The notes beneath the pieces are model-generated. The model was not told the DNA's origin. It saw only the letters and a program-made list of their open reading frames with translations, and ran no database searches. A DNA stretch of 64,000 bases from ATM1 sp003577165 (GTDB lineage: Bacteria; Armatimonadota; Fimbriimonadia; Fimbriimonadales; ATM1): the NCBI GenBank assembly GCA_030263715.1, contig SZPM01000004.1:186001-250000 (forward strand), given 5' to 3'. Position 1 is the stretch's first letter. Each line of letters opens with the position of its first letter. The translations under genes were made by a program, and so were the position numbers. Positions 18,450 to 26,636 of this stretch are shown here, in pieces.

Positions 18450-19652
18450 ATGGCAAGAGCCAAGTTCGAGAGAACTAAACCGCACGTCAACATCGGAACG
18501 ATCGGTCACGTCGACCACGGTAAGACGACCCTGACGTCGGCGATCACCAGCGTGCTCGCCGCCAAGGGTCTTGCCGAACGAAAGAAGTACGACGAGATTG
18601 ACGCGGCTCCGGAAGAAAAGGCGCGCGGCATCACGATCAACATCTATCACGCCGAGTACGAAACGGCCACACGTCACTACGCCCACGTCGACTGTCCGGG
18701 CCACGCCGACTTCATCAAGAACATGATCACCGGCGCCGCCCAGATGGACGGAGCGATCCTCGTCGTGAGCGCGGCCGACGGCCCGATGCCTCAGACGCGC
18801 GAGCACATTCTTCTCGCACGTCAGGTTGGCGTCCCGTACATCGTCGTGTTCATGAATAAGTGCGACATGGTGGACGACGAGGAACTTCTCGACGTCGTCG
18901 AACTCGAAATTCGCGATCTTCTGAGCAAGTACGGATTCCCCGGCGACGACACGCCCATCATTCGAGGCTCGGCCCTGAAGGTCATGGAGCAGGAGCCGCT
19001 CAACCTCGACGATCCGTGGACGCAGAAGATCCTGGAGCTTATGGACGCGGTCGACAACTACATCCCGACTCCTGAGCGCGACATCGACAAGCCCTTCCTG
19101 TGCGCGGTTGAAGACGTGTTCACGATCACGGGTCGTGGCACGGTCGCAACCGGCCGCGTCGAGCGCGGTCAGCTGAAGTCGATGGAAGAGGTCGAGATCA
19201 TCGGCCTTCGACCGGAAAGCAAGAAGACCGTGTGTACGGGAATCGAGATGTTCCGAAAGCTGCTCGACTACTGCCAGGCTGGTGACAACGTCGGCCTCCT
19301 GCTCCGAGGCGTGGAGCGAAAGGAAATCGAGCGAGGAATGGTCATCGCCAAGCCCGGCTCGATCAAGCCGCACACGAAGTTCAAGGCCGAGGTCTACGTC
19401 CTCAGCAAGGAAGAAGGCGGACGGCACACACCGTTCGTGACCGGCTATCGCCCGCAGTTCTACTTCCGAACGACGGACGTGACCGGTGAGTTGAGGCTTC
19501 CGGACGGCGTCGAGATGGTGATGCCCGGCGACAACATCACGATGAGCGTCGAACTCATCGCGCCCATCGCCATGGAGCAAGGCTCGAAATTCGCGATCCG
19601 CGAAGGTGGCCGAACCGTCGGGGCGGGCACGATCACGGAGGTCTTCGAGTAA
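18450..19652 (+). CDS. tuf: Elongation factor Tu
   Basis: 400 residues. It delivers aminoacyl-tRNA to the ribosome. G1 GHVDHGKT at 19-26, switch I EEKARGITIN, G3 DCPGH, G4 NKCD, domain II GRGTVATGRVERG and C-terminal PVAMEQGSKFAIREGGRTVGAG-like sequence (here PIAMEQGSKFAIREGG). AGGAGG lies 6 bp upstream of the ATG. This is the only copy in the window. A strong hairpin follows the gene. Confidence 0.98.
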   Translation: MARAKFERTKPHVNIGTIGHVDHGKTTLTSAITSVLAAKGLAERKKYDEIDAAPEEKARGITINIYHAEYETATRHYAHVDCPGHADFIKNMITGAAQMDGAILVVSAADGPMPQTREHILLARQVGVPYIVVFMNKCDMVDDEELLDVVELEIRDLLSKYGFPGDDTPIIRGSALKVMEQEPLNLDDPWTQKILELMDAVDNYIPTPERDIDKPFLCAVEDVFTITGRGTVATGRVERGQLKSMEEVEIIGLRPESKKTVCTGIEMFRKLLDYCQAGDNVGLLLRGVERKEIERGMVIAKPGSIKPHTKFKAEVYVLSKEEGGRHTPFVTGYRPQFYFRTTDVTGELRLPDGVEMVMPGDNITMSVELIAPIAMEQGSKFAIREGGRTVGAGTITEVFE

Positions 19653-19666
19653 ATCAGACACGGGGT

Positions 19667-19691
19667 GGGGGTGAGTGAAGAACTCACCCCC
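19667..19691 (+). other. Strong 10-bp hairpin between tuf and rpsJ
   Basis: GGGGGTGAGT, loop GAAGA, ACTCACCCCC. No T tract follows, so it is not a standard intrinsic terminator. It sits at the str/S10 boundary, 29 bp before the rpsJ start, and may be a processing or stability element or a regulatory leader structure for the S10 part. Confidence 0.6.
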
Positions 19692-19720
19692 GCTCAACGT
19701 GTGAGGAAAGTGCTGCAACA

Positions 19721-20032
19721 ATGCGAACCGAGAGAGTAAGAATCAAGCTGAAAGCGTACGATCATAGGGCGCTCGATCAATCGGCGTCCAAGATCGCCGA
19801 CACGGCGAAGCGTACGGGCGCCAGGCTCAGCGGCCCGGTGCCATTGCCCACTTCTATTCGACGGTTCTGCACCATCCGGGGACCGCACATCGACAAGGAA
19901 TCGATGGATCATTTCGAGATTCGGATCCATCAGCGACTCATTGACATTTTGGAGCCGACTAACAAGACTATCGACGCGCTTATGAGACTCGATCTTCCGA
20001 GCGGCGTCGACATCGAGGTTAAACAGGCATAG
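19721..20032 (+). CDS. rpsJ: 30S ribosomal protein S10 (NusE)
   Basis: 103 residues. It is a 30S head protein and also the NusE transcription antitermination factor. RVRIKLKAYDHRALD near the N-terminus, GPVPLPTSIRRFCTIRGPHIDKESMDHFEIR in the middle, and the C-terminal LPSGVDIEVK are all conserved. First gene of the S10 section. A 108-bp spacer to rplC follows, in which I see no further gene. Confidence 0.98.
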   Translation: MRTERVRIKLKAYDHRALDQSASKIADTAKRTGARLSGPVPLPTSIRRFCTIRGPHIDKESMDHFEIRIHQRLIDILEPTNKTIDALMRLDLPSGVDIEVKQA

Positions 20033-20140
20033 GACGATTCGAGTAGGCCTCGTGAAGGCCGGCGGGTGCGACCCGATCGAAAGGGCAACGCCACGCCAGA
20101 CGCCGGAGTCTTCGGAGAGGCTGCAAGGAGATTAAGAGAA

Positions 20141-20764
20141 ATGTTGCCAGGAATCCTGGGCAAAAAAATTGGCATGACGCACATCTTCACCGACGCGGGA
20201 AAGATGGTCCCGGTGACGGTCATCGAGGCCGGGCCTGTCGTCGTAACTCAAATCAAGACGCGGGACAGCGACGGATACGACGCAGTTCAGGTTGGTTATG
20301 AAGAGACGAAGGCGAAGAAACTTTCGTTTCCCGTCACAGGCCATTTGAAGAAGGCGGGAGCCGCGCCTCTTCGCTACCTCCGCGAATTCCGAGGCGCCAC
20401 GGACGGCGTGCAACTGGGCCAATCCTTCCGCGTGGACATCTTTGATGAAGGCGAGGCCGTACGAGTCGTCGGAACGAGCAAGGGTCGCGGGTTCGCAGGC
20501 GCGATGAAGCGCCACGGTTTTCACGGGCAGCACGATTCACACGGATACATGACGCACCGACGGCCGCTCTCAAGCGGAGCGACCGGCCCGCAGCGAGTAT
20601 TCAAGGGCAAGCGAGGTCCTGGACACATGGGCAGCGAGCGGGTCACGCAGAAGGGCCTGAAAGTGGTTCAGGTGGACGCCGATCGCAACCTCATCCTCGT
20701 GAGCGGCAGCGTGCCAGGGCCGAACGGCTCCCTCGTCGCAGTTCTGAAGGAAGGTGCCAAATAA
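20141..20764 (+). CDS. rplC: 50S ribosomal protein L3
   Basis: 207 residues. It binds the 23S 3' domain near the peptidyl transferase centre. It begins MLPGILGKKIGMTHIF; the conserved GTSKGRGFAGAMKRHGFHG and GATGPQRVFKGKRGPGHMG segment contains the methylated-Gln region of L3. ATG 20141 with AAGGAG 10 bp upstream gives the family N-terminus; the open frame runs further upstream without homology. Overlaps rplD by one base. Confidence 0.97.
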   Translation: MLPGILGKKIGMTHIFTDAGKMVPVTVIEAGPVVVTQIKTRDSDGYDAVQVGYEETKAKKLSFPVTGHLKKAGAAPLRYLREFRGATDGVQLGQSFRVDIFDEGEAVRVVGTSKGRGFAGAMKRHGFHGQHDSHGYMTHRRPLSSGATGPQRVFKGKRGPGHMGSERVTQKGLKVVQVDADRNLILVSGSVPGPNGSLVAVLKEGAK

Positions 20765-21408
20765 TGGCAAGCCTCAAGATCCTCGACAGCAGCGGAAAGC
20801 AGAAGGGAGAAGTCGCGGTCAACGACGCGCTTTCGACCGTGAGCAAGCTTTCCGTCATTCACAGAGCGGTGGTCGCAGAACAGGAAAAGGTCAAGACCCG
20901 AGCAGAAGTCTCAGGCGGCGGAAGGAAGCCGTATCGCCAGAAGAAAACGGGCCGCGCCCGACAGGGCTCGATCCGAGCGCCGCACTACGCGCACGGTGGT
21001 GTCGTTTTCGCTCCGCAGCCCAGGTCGTATGAGAAGAAAGTCAATCGCAAGGAACGACGCCTCGCGATCCAATCCGCATTCGCTGCGAAGTTGAACGACG
21101 ATGCGATCGTCGTCGTGGACAAGATCTCGTTCTCCGAACCGAAGACGAAGTCCGCCGTCGAACTGCTTTCGAAAGTCGGAGCGGCCGATGCAAAGCGAAT
21201 CCTCGTCATCCTGCCCGCCTACGATGAAGTCGCGTTCAGGAGCTTTAGGAATCTCCCGAACGTTGAGGTGCGGACGGCGCCTGCGGCAGTCAAGGACGGC
21301 GACGATCCGGTCAAGACTCAAGGGTTCTCCGCGCGAGACCTGATGGTCGCGCACAAGATCGTGATCGCCGAGGACGCGCTCAAAGCGATCCAGGAGGTGT
21401 GGGCGTGA
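20764..21408 (+). CDS. rplD: 50S ribosomal protein L4
   Basis: 214 residues. The exit-tunnel loop holds the conserved KTRAEVSGGGRKPYRQKKTGRARQGS region. In E. coli L4 also represses its own S10 operon; whether that occurs here is unknown. TAATG overlap with rplC; its end overlaps the rplW start. Confidence 0.97.
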   Translation: MASLKILDSSGKQKGEVAVNDALSTVSKLSVIHRAVVAEQEKVKTRAEVSGGGRKPYRQKKTGRARQGSIRAPHYAHGGVVFAPQPRSYEKKVNRKERRLAIQSAFAAKLNDDAIVVVDKISFSEPKTKSAVELLSKVGAADAKRILVILPAYDEVAFRSFRNLPNVEVRTAPAAVKDGDDPVKTQGFSARDLMVAHKIVIAEDALKAIQEVWA

Positions 21409-21719
21409 TTGATCCTCACAACATCGTTCTGATGCCGGTGCTTACGGAGAAGAGCGTCATTCTTGGCTCCGAAGGCAAGTACGCGTTTTGGGTCAACCCG
21501 AAAGCGAACCGAACGGAAATCGCCCAGGCGATCGAAGCGATCTTCAACGAAGGCAAGAAGAAGGAGAAAGATCGCATTCAGGTCGTCAAGGTAAACGTCA
21601 TTTCGGTCCGAGGCAAGACGAAGCGAACGAACTGGCGCATTCAGGGCCGGAGACCGGATCGCAAGAAGGCGATCATCACTCTGGCCGAGGGACAGACGCT
21701 CGAAGGATTTGGAGTCTAA
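21405..21719 (+). CDS. rplW: 50S ribosomal protein L23
   Basis: About 104 residues. It forms the docking site at the tunnel exit for trigger factor and SRP. Conserved ILMPVLTEKS-like sequence (here VLMPVLTEKSVI), YAFWVNPKANRTEI and GKTKRTNWRIQGRRPDRKKAIITL. The GTG at 21405 overlaps the rplD stop (GTGA) and has AGGAGG 7 bp upstream; the in-frame GTG at 21399 is too close to that site. Confidence 0.96.
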   Translation: MIDPHNIVLMPVLTEKSVILGSEGKYAFWVNPKANRTEIAQAIEAIFNEGKKKEKDRIQVVKVNVISVRGKTKRTNWRIQGRRPDRKKAIITLAEGQTLEGFGV

Positions 21720-21725
21720 AGCACG

Positions 21726-22556
21726 ATGGCGATTAAGAAATACAAACCAACGTCACCGGGACGCCGATTCCTCATTACGTCGGATTACTCCGAGGTAACG
21801 AAGACCGAGCCCGAGAAGTCGCTCACGCGCTCCCTGAAAAGAGCCGGCGGCCGAAACAACACGGGTCGCACGACTGCGCATTGGCGCGGCGGCGGAACGA
21901 AGCGAACCTACCGTGTCATCGACTTCAAGCGAAACAAGGATGGCGTGCCCGCGAAAGTAGCCGCGATCGAATACGACCCCAACCGGACCTGTCGAATTGC
22001 TCTGCTTCACTATAAGGACGGGGAGAAGAGCTACATCCTTGCGCCTGCAGACCTCGGCGTGGGGGATACGGTTGTCAGCGGAAGCGATGCAGACATCCGA
22101 GTCGGCAACTGCCTTCCTCTTGCAAACATCCCTCTCGGCACCCGAGTTCACAACATCGAGATCCAGCCCGGACGAGGGGGCCAGATCGCTCGAGCTGCCG
22201 GGATGGCGGCGCAGATCATGGCGAAAGAAGCCGGCATGATTACGCTTCGGCTGCCGAGTGGCGAAATGCGCATGGTGCACGGTAACTGCCGAGCCACCGT
22301 GGGCGAGATCGGAAATCAGCAGCACGAGAACGAAAGGCTCGGCAAAGCCGGCAAGATGCGCGCGAAGGGCCGTAAGCCGCACGTGCGCGGCGTGGCGATG
22401 AGCCCGCGTGACCACCCGCACGGCGGAGGCGAAGCGAAGTCGCCCGTGGGACGCAAGAAGGGCCCGGTCGACCGCTGGGGCAACAAGGCGCTCGGCTCCA
22501 AAACGCGACGCAATAAGCGCACGGACGCCTACATCGTGAGAAGGAGGAAAGCGTAG
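21726..22556 (+). CDS. rplB: 50S ribosomal protein L2
   Basis: 276 residues. An essential 23S-binding protein near the peptidyl transferase centre. It begins MAIKKYKPTSPGRRF. It contains NNTGRTTAHWRGGG, PGRGGQIARAAGMAAQ, and the highly conserved VRGVAMSPRDHPHGGGEAKS with the functional His. Its stop overlaps the GTG start of rpsS. Confidence 0.98.
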   Translation: MAIKKYKPTSPGRRFLITSDYSEVTKTEPEKSLTRSLKRAGGRNNTGRTTAHWRGGGTKRTYRVIDFKRNKDGVPAKVAAIEYDPNRTCRIALLHYKDGEKSYILAPADLGVGDTVVSGSDADIRVGNCLPLANIPLGTRVHNIEIQPGRGGQIARAAGMAAQIMAKEAGMITLRLPSGEMRMVHGNCRATVGEIGNQQHENERLGKAGKMRAKGRKPHVRGVAMSPRDHPHGGGEAKSPVGRKKGPVDRWGNKALGSKTRRNKRTDAYIVRRRKA

Positions 22557-22840
22557 TGCCTCGCAGCATCAAGAAGGGACCGTTCATCGACGACCACCTC
22601 ATTAAAAAGGTGCTCCGGCTGAACGCGTCCGGTGAAAAGCAGATTATTCGCACATGGTCGCGAAGGAGCACGATCGTCCCGGAGATGATCGGCCACACCT
22701 TCGCAGTACACGACGGACGAAAGCACCAGCCGGTCTATGTGACGGAAAACATGGTGGGACACAAGTTGGGTGAGTTCGCCCCAACTCGAACTTTCCGCGG
22801 CCACGGCGGCGGCAAGGAAGACAAGAGCAAGGTGAAGTAA
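22556..22840 (+). CDS. rpsS: 30S ribosomal protein S19
   Basis: 94 residues. A 30S head protein. It starts MPRSIKKGPFIDDHLIKKV, with TWSRRSTIVPEMIGHTFAVHDGRKHQPVYV and GHKLGEFAPTRTFRGH. TAGTG overlap with rplB. In nearly all bacteria rplV follows directly; here two secreted-protein genes lie between them. Confidence 0.98.
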   Translation: MPRSIKKGPFIDDHLIKKVLRLNASGEKQIIRTWSRRSTIVPEMIGHTFAVHDGRKHQPVYVTENMVGHKLGEFAPTRTFRGHGGGKEDKSKVK

Positions 22841-23554
22841 ATGAAAACCGCGGTCTTAGCACTGGCTCTCGCAGGCATCGCGCCGATAGCATCGGACGCG
22901 CCTGAGAGACAAGACGCCCCCCCGAAGGTGCGGGTGACGCTTGGCCGCGTGTACACGGAAGGCGAATCGCAGGCTTACACGTTTGAGTTTAAGATCTCCG
23001 CCGGAGGCATGGCGTTCTCGGAGACGGGGGCCTACAACTTCAAGATCACGGAAATCCTCGAAGGCGGCCATGCGAACCTGGAATGGGCTGTGACCGAGAA
23101 GAAAGTGACTTTCGGCGCGGAGACCATGCCTACGGATGAACTTCCGGAGCCCAAGACAATCCGCTTCCAAGAGAACGGAATGCCGCTCGAATTGAATCCC
23201 GAGGAGGACGAGATCTTGTCGCTCGCACTCATTAGCGGGTTTGTCCCGAAGGGAGAATTCGAACTCGGCGGCGAGTTCCAGGTGAAGTGGGAGGCCAAGG
23301 ACGGAGAGGCGAAGCTCGACGGTGAAGGAACGCTCGTCGCAACGGGCCGCCTCTACGAAGAGCACGTCGCGAAACTCCAGATGTCGCTCACGCTCAAGGA
23401 CAAGGAGAACCCGCCGGTAGACCTCGAACTCACGAGTTACGTCAACAGCAAGACCGGCAAGGTCGTCAAAGTCGAAGGCAAGATGACGGCCGAAGATCCC
23501 GACGCGGGCGAAGTCGAAGGTTCGTTCACCATCGCGAAGGTGAGGCAGAAATGA
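22841..23554 (+). CDS. Secreted protein of unknown function inserted in the S10 operon (A)
   Basis: 237 residues, starting at the base after the rpsS stop. An N-terminal signal-like stretch (MKTAVLALALAGIAPIASDA) precedes a beta-strand-rich, acidic domain. Landmarks: YTEGESQAYTFEFKI near 50-65, EILEGGHANLEWAV near 77-90, RFQENGMPLEL near 115 and a C-terminal GKVVKVEGKM. The 3' end overlaps the following gene by 4 bp. It shares residue spacing with that gene (GE.., ..GG.A..E..V, ..NG.PL), which suggests tandem duplication. Codon and base use look like the neighbours. Location and function are inferred only from the signal peptide; I recognise no named family. Confidence 0.75.
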   Translation: MKTAVLALALAGIAPIASDAPERQDAPPKVRVTLGRVYTEGESQAYTFEFKISAGGMAFSETGAYNFKITEILEGGHANLEWAVTEKKVTFGAETMPTDELPEPKTIRFQENGMPLELNPEEDEILSLALISGFVPKGEFELGGEFQVKWEAKDGEAKLDGEGTLVATGRLYEEHVAKLQMSLTLKDKENPPVDLELTSYVNSKTGKVVKVEGKMTAEDPDAGEVEGSFTIAKVRQK

Positions 23555-24276
23555 TCGCAGCCGCGCTCGCCATCCCACTCGTCGCATGCACCGTCCTGCC
23601 AGGGCAGGAAACGTTCACTTGCGCCCCTCAATGGAAGATGGGCGAAAAGGCGAACTTCAAGATCGCGATGGACATCACTTCGAGCAATGGCGAAGCGAGC
23701 GTGAAGATGCAGGTCGGGCAGACCGTTCTCAAGACGTACGACGGCGGAGAAGCGGATGTTGAGACGCAAGTGCAATCTCTCGCGGTTTTGTTAAACGGCC
23801 AGGAAGTCAACAGCGCGCACTCGGGTGGCATGAAGCAAGTGGCTCGCGTGAACCGATTCGGAATCCCGCTGGCCGCCAAGACGGAAGGCGAAGCCGGTGA
23901 TCGTCTGAGCGGGTTGGTCTTGCTGCTATTGGCAGCGCCCATAGCGCAAGAAATGAAAGTCGGCACGCCATCTCCGGTGACGCACAAGGATGCGAAGACG
24001 GGCAAGGTTCTCGTCAAAGGAGTGGCAACGCTGGAAGCGATTCGGGATGGAGTCGCCACCATCGTTTCAAACCTCGAGGTCTTCGCAGCGGAGGGCTCAG
24101 AGCCAAGCAAACTTGCAGTAACCAGTCTCGTCCGGACAACGGACTCCAAGACGATTAAGGCGACAGGCACCCTGTCGAATGTGGACGTCGGTTTCGGGGA
24201 CAGGCTTACCGCCATCCAATATGTCGTGGAGCGAGTTCAAAGCGAGTCCAATAGGGGAATTCGAAATGGAAGTTAG
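23551..24276 (+). CDS. Secreted protein of unknown function inserted in the S10 operon (B)
   Basis: 241 residues. The short hydrophobic N-terminus (MIAAALAIPLVACTVLPG) suggests export, with Cys13 in LVAC a possible but poor lipobox. The domain parallels protein A: WKMGEKANFKIAMDI, KTYDGGEADVETQV, VNRFGIPLAAK and a C-terminal SKTIKATGTLSNV. A hydrophobic patch (LSGLVLLLLAAPIAQ) sits mid-protein where A has a hydrophobic helix. It overlaps gene A by 4 bp and rplV by 11 bp, so it is translationally coupled to ribosomal protein genes. No known family is recognised. Confidence 0.72.
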   Translation: MIAAALAIPLVACTVLPGQETFTCAPQWKMGEKANFKIAMDITSSNGEASVKMQVGQTVLKTYDGGEADVETQVQSLAVLLNGQEVNSAHSGGMKQVARVNRFGIPLAAKTEGEAGDRLSGLVLLLLAAPIAQEMKVGTPSPVTHKDAKTGKVLVKGVATLEAIRDGVATIVSNLEVFAAEGSEPSKLAVTSLVRTTDSKTIKATGTLSNVDVGFGDRLTAIQYVVERVQSESNRGIRNGS

Positions 24277-24820
24277 AGCAGTCGGAAAAGGACTAAGAGT
24301 GCAGCCACGCAAAGTGCGACTGGTCGCGCGAGAAGTGCGCGGCGACCACGCAGTGCTCGCGCTCGCCAAACTGCAGCATCACAAGAGCAAGGGAGCGAGG
24401 ATGCTTCACAAGGTTCTTCGAAGCGCGGTCGGTAACGCGATGGAGAACAACTCGCTGAGCCCCGAGACGCTCGTCATTAGCCGCATTCAAGTGGACGAAG
24501 GGATGAGGCTGAAGCGAATTCGGGCACGAGCCCAAGGCCGAGCGAACCGCATTTTGAAGAGGACGAGCCACATTACCGTCGTCCTCACCGAAGGCGAACC
24601 GTTCGCGATGCCGAAGTCGAACGCGAAGCCGAAGCCGAGGCCGAAGTTCGAGGCGCCGAAGCCCAAGAAGGAGCGCGCCGCAAAGGCCGCCGCAGAAGAA
24701 GCTCCTCAGGAGCAGTCGGCGGAACAACCTGAAACAGCGGACGCTGCCGTGGAATCCGCTGCCGAACCTGCGGAAACGATTGAGTCCGAGCCCGAAGGGG
24801 AAAAGTCCGAGGAGCAATAA
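24266..24820 (+). CDS. rplV: 50S ribosomal protein L22 with long C-terminal tail
   Basis: 184 residues against about 110-120 for the family. The core (1-115) has RVQPRKVRLVAREVRG, SAVGNAMENNSL and RIRARAQGRANRILKRTSHITVVL. A tail of about 70 residues is first Lys/Pro-rich (KPKPRPKFEAPKPKKER) then Ala/Glu-rich and acidic, predicted disordered. ATG 24266 has AGGGG 9 bp upstream and matches the family start; it lies inside the end of the preceding secreted-protein gene. The core lines the exit tunnel. Confidence 0.95.
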   Translation: MEVRAVGKGLRVQPRKVRLVAREVRGDHAVLALAKLQHHKSKGARMLHKVLRSAVGNAMENNSLSPETLVISRIQVDEGMRLKRIRARAQGRANRILKRTSHITVVLTEGEPFAMPKSNAKPKPRPKFEAPKPKKERAAKAAAEEAPQEQSAEQPETADAAVESAAEPAETIESEPEGEKSEEQ

Positions 24821-24825
24821 GAAAC

Positions 24826-25617
24826 ATGGGACAAAAGGTACATCCGATTGGATTTAGGCTCGGCGTGATCCGAGAGCCGGATAGCCGCTGGTACGCAGAC
24901 AAGCGCACTTACAAGTCGCTTCTGCTCGGCGATTACAAAATTCGGAAACTCATTCGCAAGGAATTGGGGATGGGCAATATCAGCCGCGTCGACATTGAGC
25001 GGGCTGCGAACAAAGTGCGAGTGACGCTTCTGACCGCGCGCCCCGGCGCCGTCATCGGCAAAGGCGGCCGAGGCATCGACGACCTGACAGAGAAGATTCA
25101 GAGGCTCGTCTCAAAACAGGATCCCGCGGTGCGAGTCCACGTCAACGTGAGCGAGGTCCGACAACCCGAGTTGGATGCGCAACTCGTCGCGGAGAACATC
25201 GCGCAGCAGCTCGAACGCCGCATCTCGCATCGCCGCGCGATGAGGCAGGCGATCACGCGAAGCCTCCGTATGAACGGAAGGGGCATCAAGATCATCGTGT
25301 CCGGACGGCTCAACGGCGCAGAAATCGCGCGAACCGAGGCGGAGAAGTACGGCAAGATCCCGCTGCACACCCTTCGAGCCGACATCGATTACGGAATCGC
25401 GGAGGCGAGAACGACCTACGGCGTCATCGGCGTCCGTGTCTGGATTTATAAGGGCGAGGTGCTGCCAGATCGAGGCCAACTGGCCGAGTCCGGCAAGGAG
25501 CGCGGACGCGAACGCGCAAGACCGCCTCGCGCGGAGACGCCTGCGCCTGCGGCGGAACCAGCGACAGAACCCACGACTGCAACAACGGGGGAGGTGAGCG
25601 CCAATGTTGATGCCTAA
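24826..25617 (+). CDS. rpsC: 30S ribosomal protein S3 with C-terminal extension
   Basis: 263 residues against about 210-235. It starts MGQKVHPIGFRLGVIREPDSRWYA. KH type 2 domain with VIGKGGRGIDDL; C-terminal domain with SGRLNGAEIARTE and GVIGVRVWIYKGEV. The last 45 residues form an Arg then Ala/Pro/Thr-rich tail, likely disordered. S3 lies at the mRNA entry. Overlaps rplP by 14 bp. Confidence 0.97.
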   Translation: MGQKVHPIGFRLGVIREPDSRWYADKRTYKSLLLGDYKIRKLIRKELGMGNISRVDIERAANKVRVTLLTARPGAVIGKGGRGIDDLTEKIQRLVSKQDPAVRVHVNVSEVRQPELDAQLVAENIAQQLERRISHRRAMRQAITRSLRMNGRGIKIIVSGRLNGAEIARTEAEKYGKIPLHTLRADIDYGIAEARTTYGVIGVRVWIYKGEVLPDRGQLAESGKERGRERARPPRAETPAPAAEPATEPTTATTGEVSANVDA

Positions 25618-26107
25618 GCGCGTCAAACACCGAAAGGTCTCGCGAGGCCGGATGAAGGGCCCAGCTTCCGGCGCAACCAAGCTCGACTTCGGAGATTTCG
25701 GCATTCAAGCGCTTGAGCCTGGCTGGGTCACGAACCGGCAGATCGAAGCCGCGAGAATCGCGATGACTCGCTACGTCCGACGTGGCGGAAAGGTCTGGAT
25801 TCGCATCTTCCCGGACAAGCCTTACACGAAGAAGCCCGCTGAAACGAGAATGGGCTCCGGCAAGGGTTCGGTCGAAGGCTGGGTCGCGGTCGTAAAACCG
25901 GGACGCGTGCTCTTCGAGATGAAGGGCGTCTCCATCGAAACCGCCAAGGAAGCGATGCGGCTTGCGATGCACAAACTCCCAATTCGCGCGAAGTTCATCA
26001 CGCGTCACGACTTCCCGGATCACGCCGAGATCCCTGCTGGGGACTCGGGCTCGGTGGAGGCGAAGCCGCCTAAATTCGTCGCCGAAAGGGGCGAATCGAA
26101 GGAGTAA
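25604..26107 (+). CDS. rplP: 50S ribosomal protein L16
   Basis: 167 residues against about 137. It binds near the A-site tRNA elbow. MPKRVKHRKVSRGRMKG start after two extra residues; conserved EPGWVTNRQIEAARIAMTRYVRRGGKVWIRIFPDKP and RMGSGKGSVEGWVAVVKPG. About 25 extra C-terminal residues form an acidic/Pro tail. GGAGGTGA 7 bp upstream supports ATG 25604. Confidence 0.97.
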   Translation: MLMPKRVKHRKVSRGRMKGPASGATKLDFGDFGIQALEPGWVTNRQIEAARIAMTRYVRRGGKVWIRIFPDKPYTKKPAETRMGSGKGSVEGWVAVVKPGRVLFEMKGVSIETAKEAMRLAMHKLPIRAKFITRHDFPDHAEIPAGDSGSVEAKPPKFVAERGESKE

Positions 26108-26110
26108 GCA

Positions 26111-26317
26111 ATGAAAGAGCTCAAAGCCAAAGAATTGCGTAACAAGTCGGTTGACGAACTTGCAGCGATGCTGAAGAAGGAAGAGTTAGCCCTCTTCAAT
26201 CTGCGGCGGCAACTGGGCTTTCGTGAGATCAAAGACACGACAAGCCAGAAGGTGCAGCGGCACAACATCGCTCGCATCAAAACTGTCTTGACTGAGAAAG
26301 GGAAAGGTGCCAACTGA
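26111..26317 (+). CDS. rpmC: 50S ribosomal protein L29
   Basis: 68 residues, two-helix hairpin at the tunnel exit. MKELKAKELRNKSVDELAAML start, FNLRRQLGFREIKDTTSQKVQRHNIARIKTVL conserved. AAGGAG precedes the ATG. Overlaps rpsQ (TGATG). Confidence 0.96.
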   Translation: MKELKAKELRNKSVDELAAMLKKEELALFNLRRQLGFREIKDTTSQKVQRHNIARIKTVLTEKGKGAN

Positions 26318-26583
26318 TGGCGACGGAATCAACAGTTCGAAATCGTCGAAAGGTGCGTGACGGAGTCGTCCTGTCCAACAAAATGGACAAGACGGTGGTC
26401 GTTCGCGTGCAGCGACGTGTCCAGCATCCGCTTTACGGCAAGACGGTGCTTCGCAGCCGCCGCTTCAAAGCGCACGATGAAATCGGCTGCGACGTCGGCG
26501 ACTATGTGGAGATCGTCGAGACTCGTCCATTGAGCAAAGAGAAGCGTTGGAGAGTTAGCAGGGTCATAGAAAAGGTTAAGTAA
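26317..26583 (+). CDS. rpsQ: 30S ribosomal protein S17
   Basis: 88 residues. OB-fold primary 16S binder. RRKVRDGVVLSNKMDKTVVVRVQRRVQHPLYGKTV and GDYVEIVETRPLSKEKRWRVSRVIEK are typical. Start overlaps the rpmC stop. A 53-bp gap with a hairpin follows, longer than its neighbours. Confidence 0.97.
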   Translation: MATESTVRNRRKVRDGVVLSNKMDKTVVVRVQRRVQHPLYGKTVLRSRRFKAHDEIGCDVGDYVEIVETRPLSKEKRWRVSRVIEKVK

Positions 26584-26589
26584 CCGACT

Positions 26590-26611
26590 CGGCAGCCGCG
26601 TGGGGCTGCTG
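26590..26611 (+). other. Hairpin in the rpsQ-rplN gap
   Basis: CGGCAGCC, six-base loop, GGCTGCTG: an 8-bp stem with one G-U pair. No T tract follows. It marks the boundary that separates the S10 and spc operons in E. coli. It is a possible RNA-processing or regulatory element. Confidence 0.5.
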
Positions 26612-26636
26612 CGCGGTTCAACATGGAGTCAAAGAT

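Noticed and set aside
22841..24276. Mobile element or prophage cargo origin of the two secreted proteins
   Set aside because: No transposase, terminal repeats or att-like repeats at the edges; genes overlap and match neighbours in base use, suggesting long residence.
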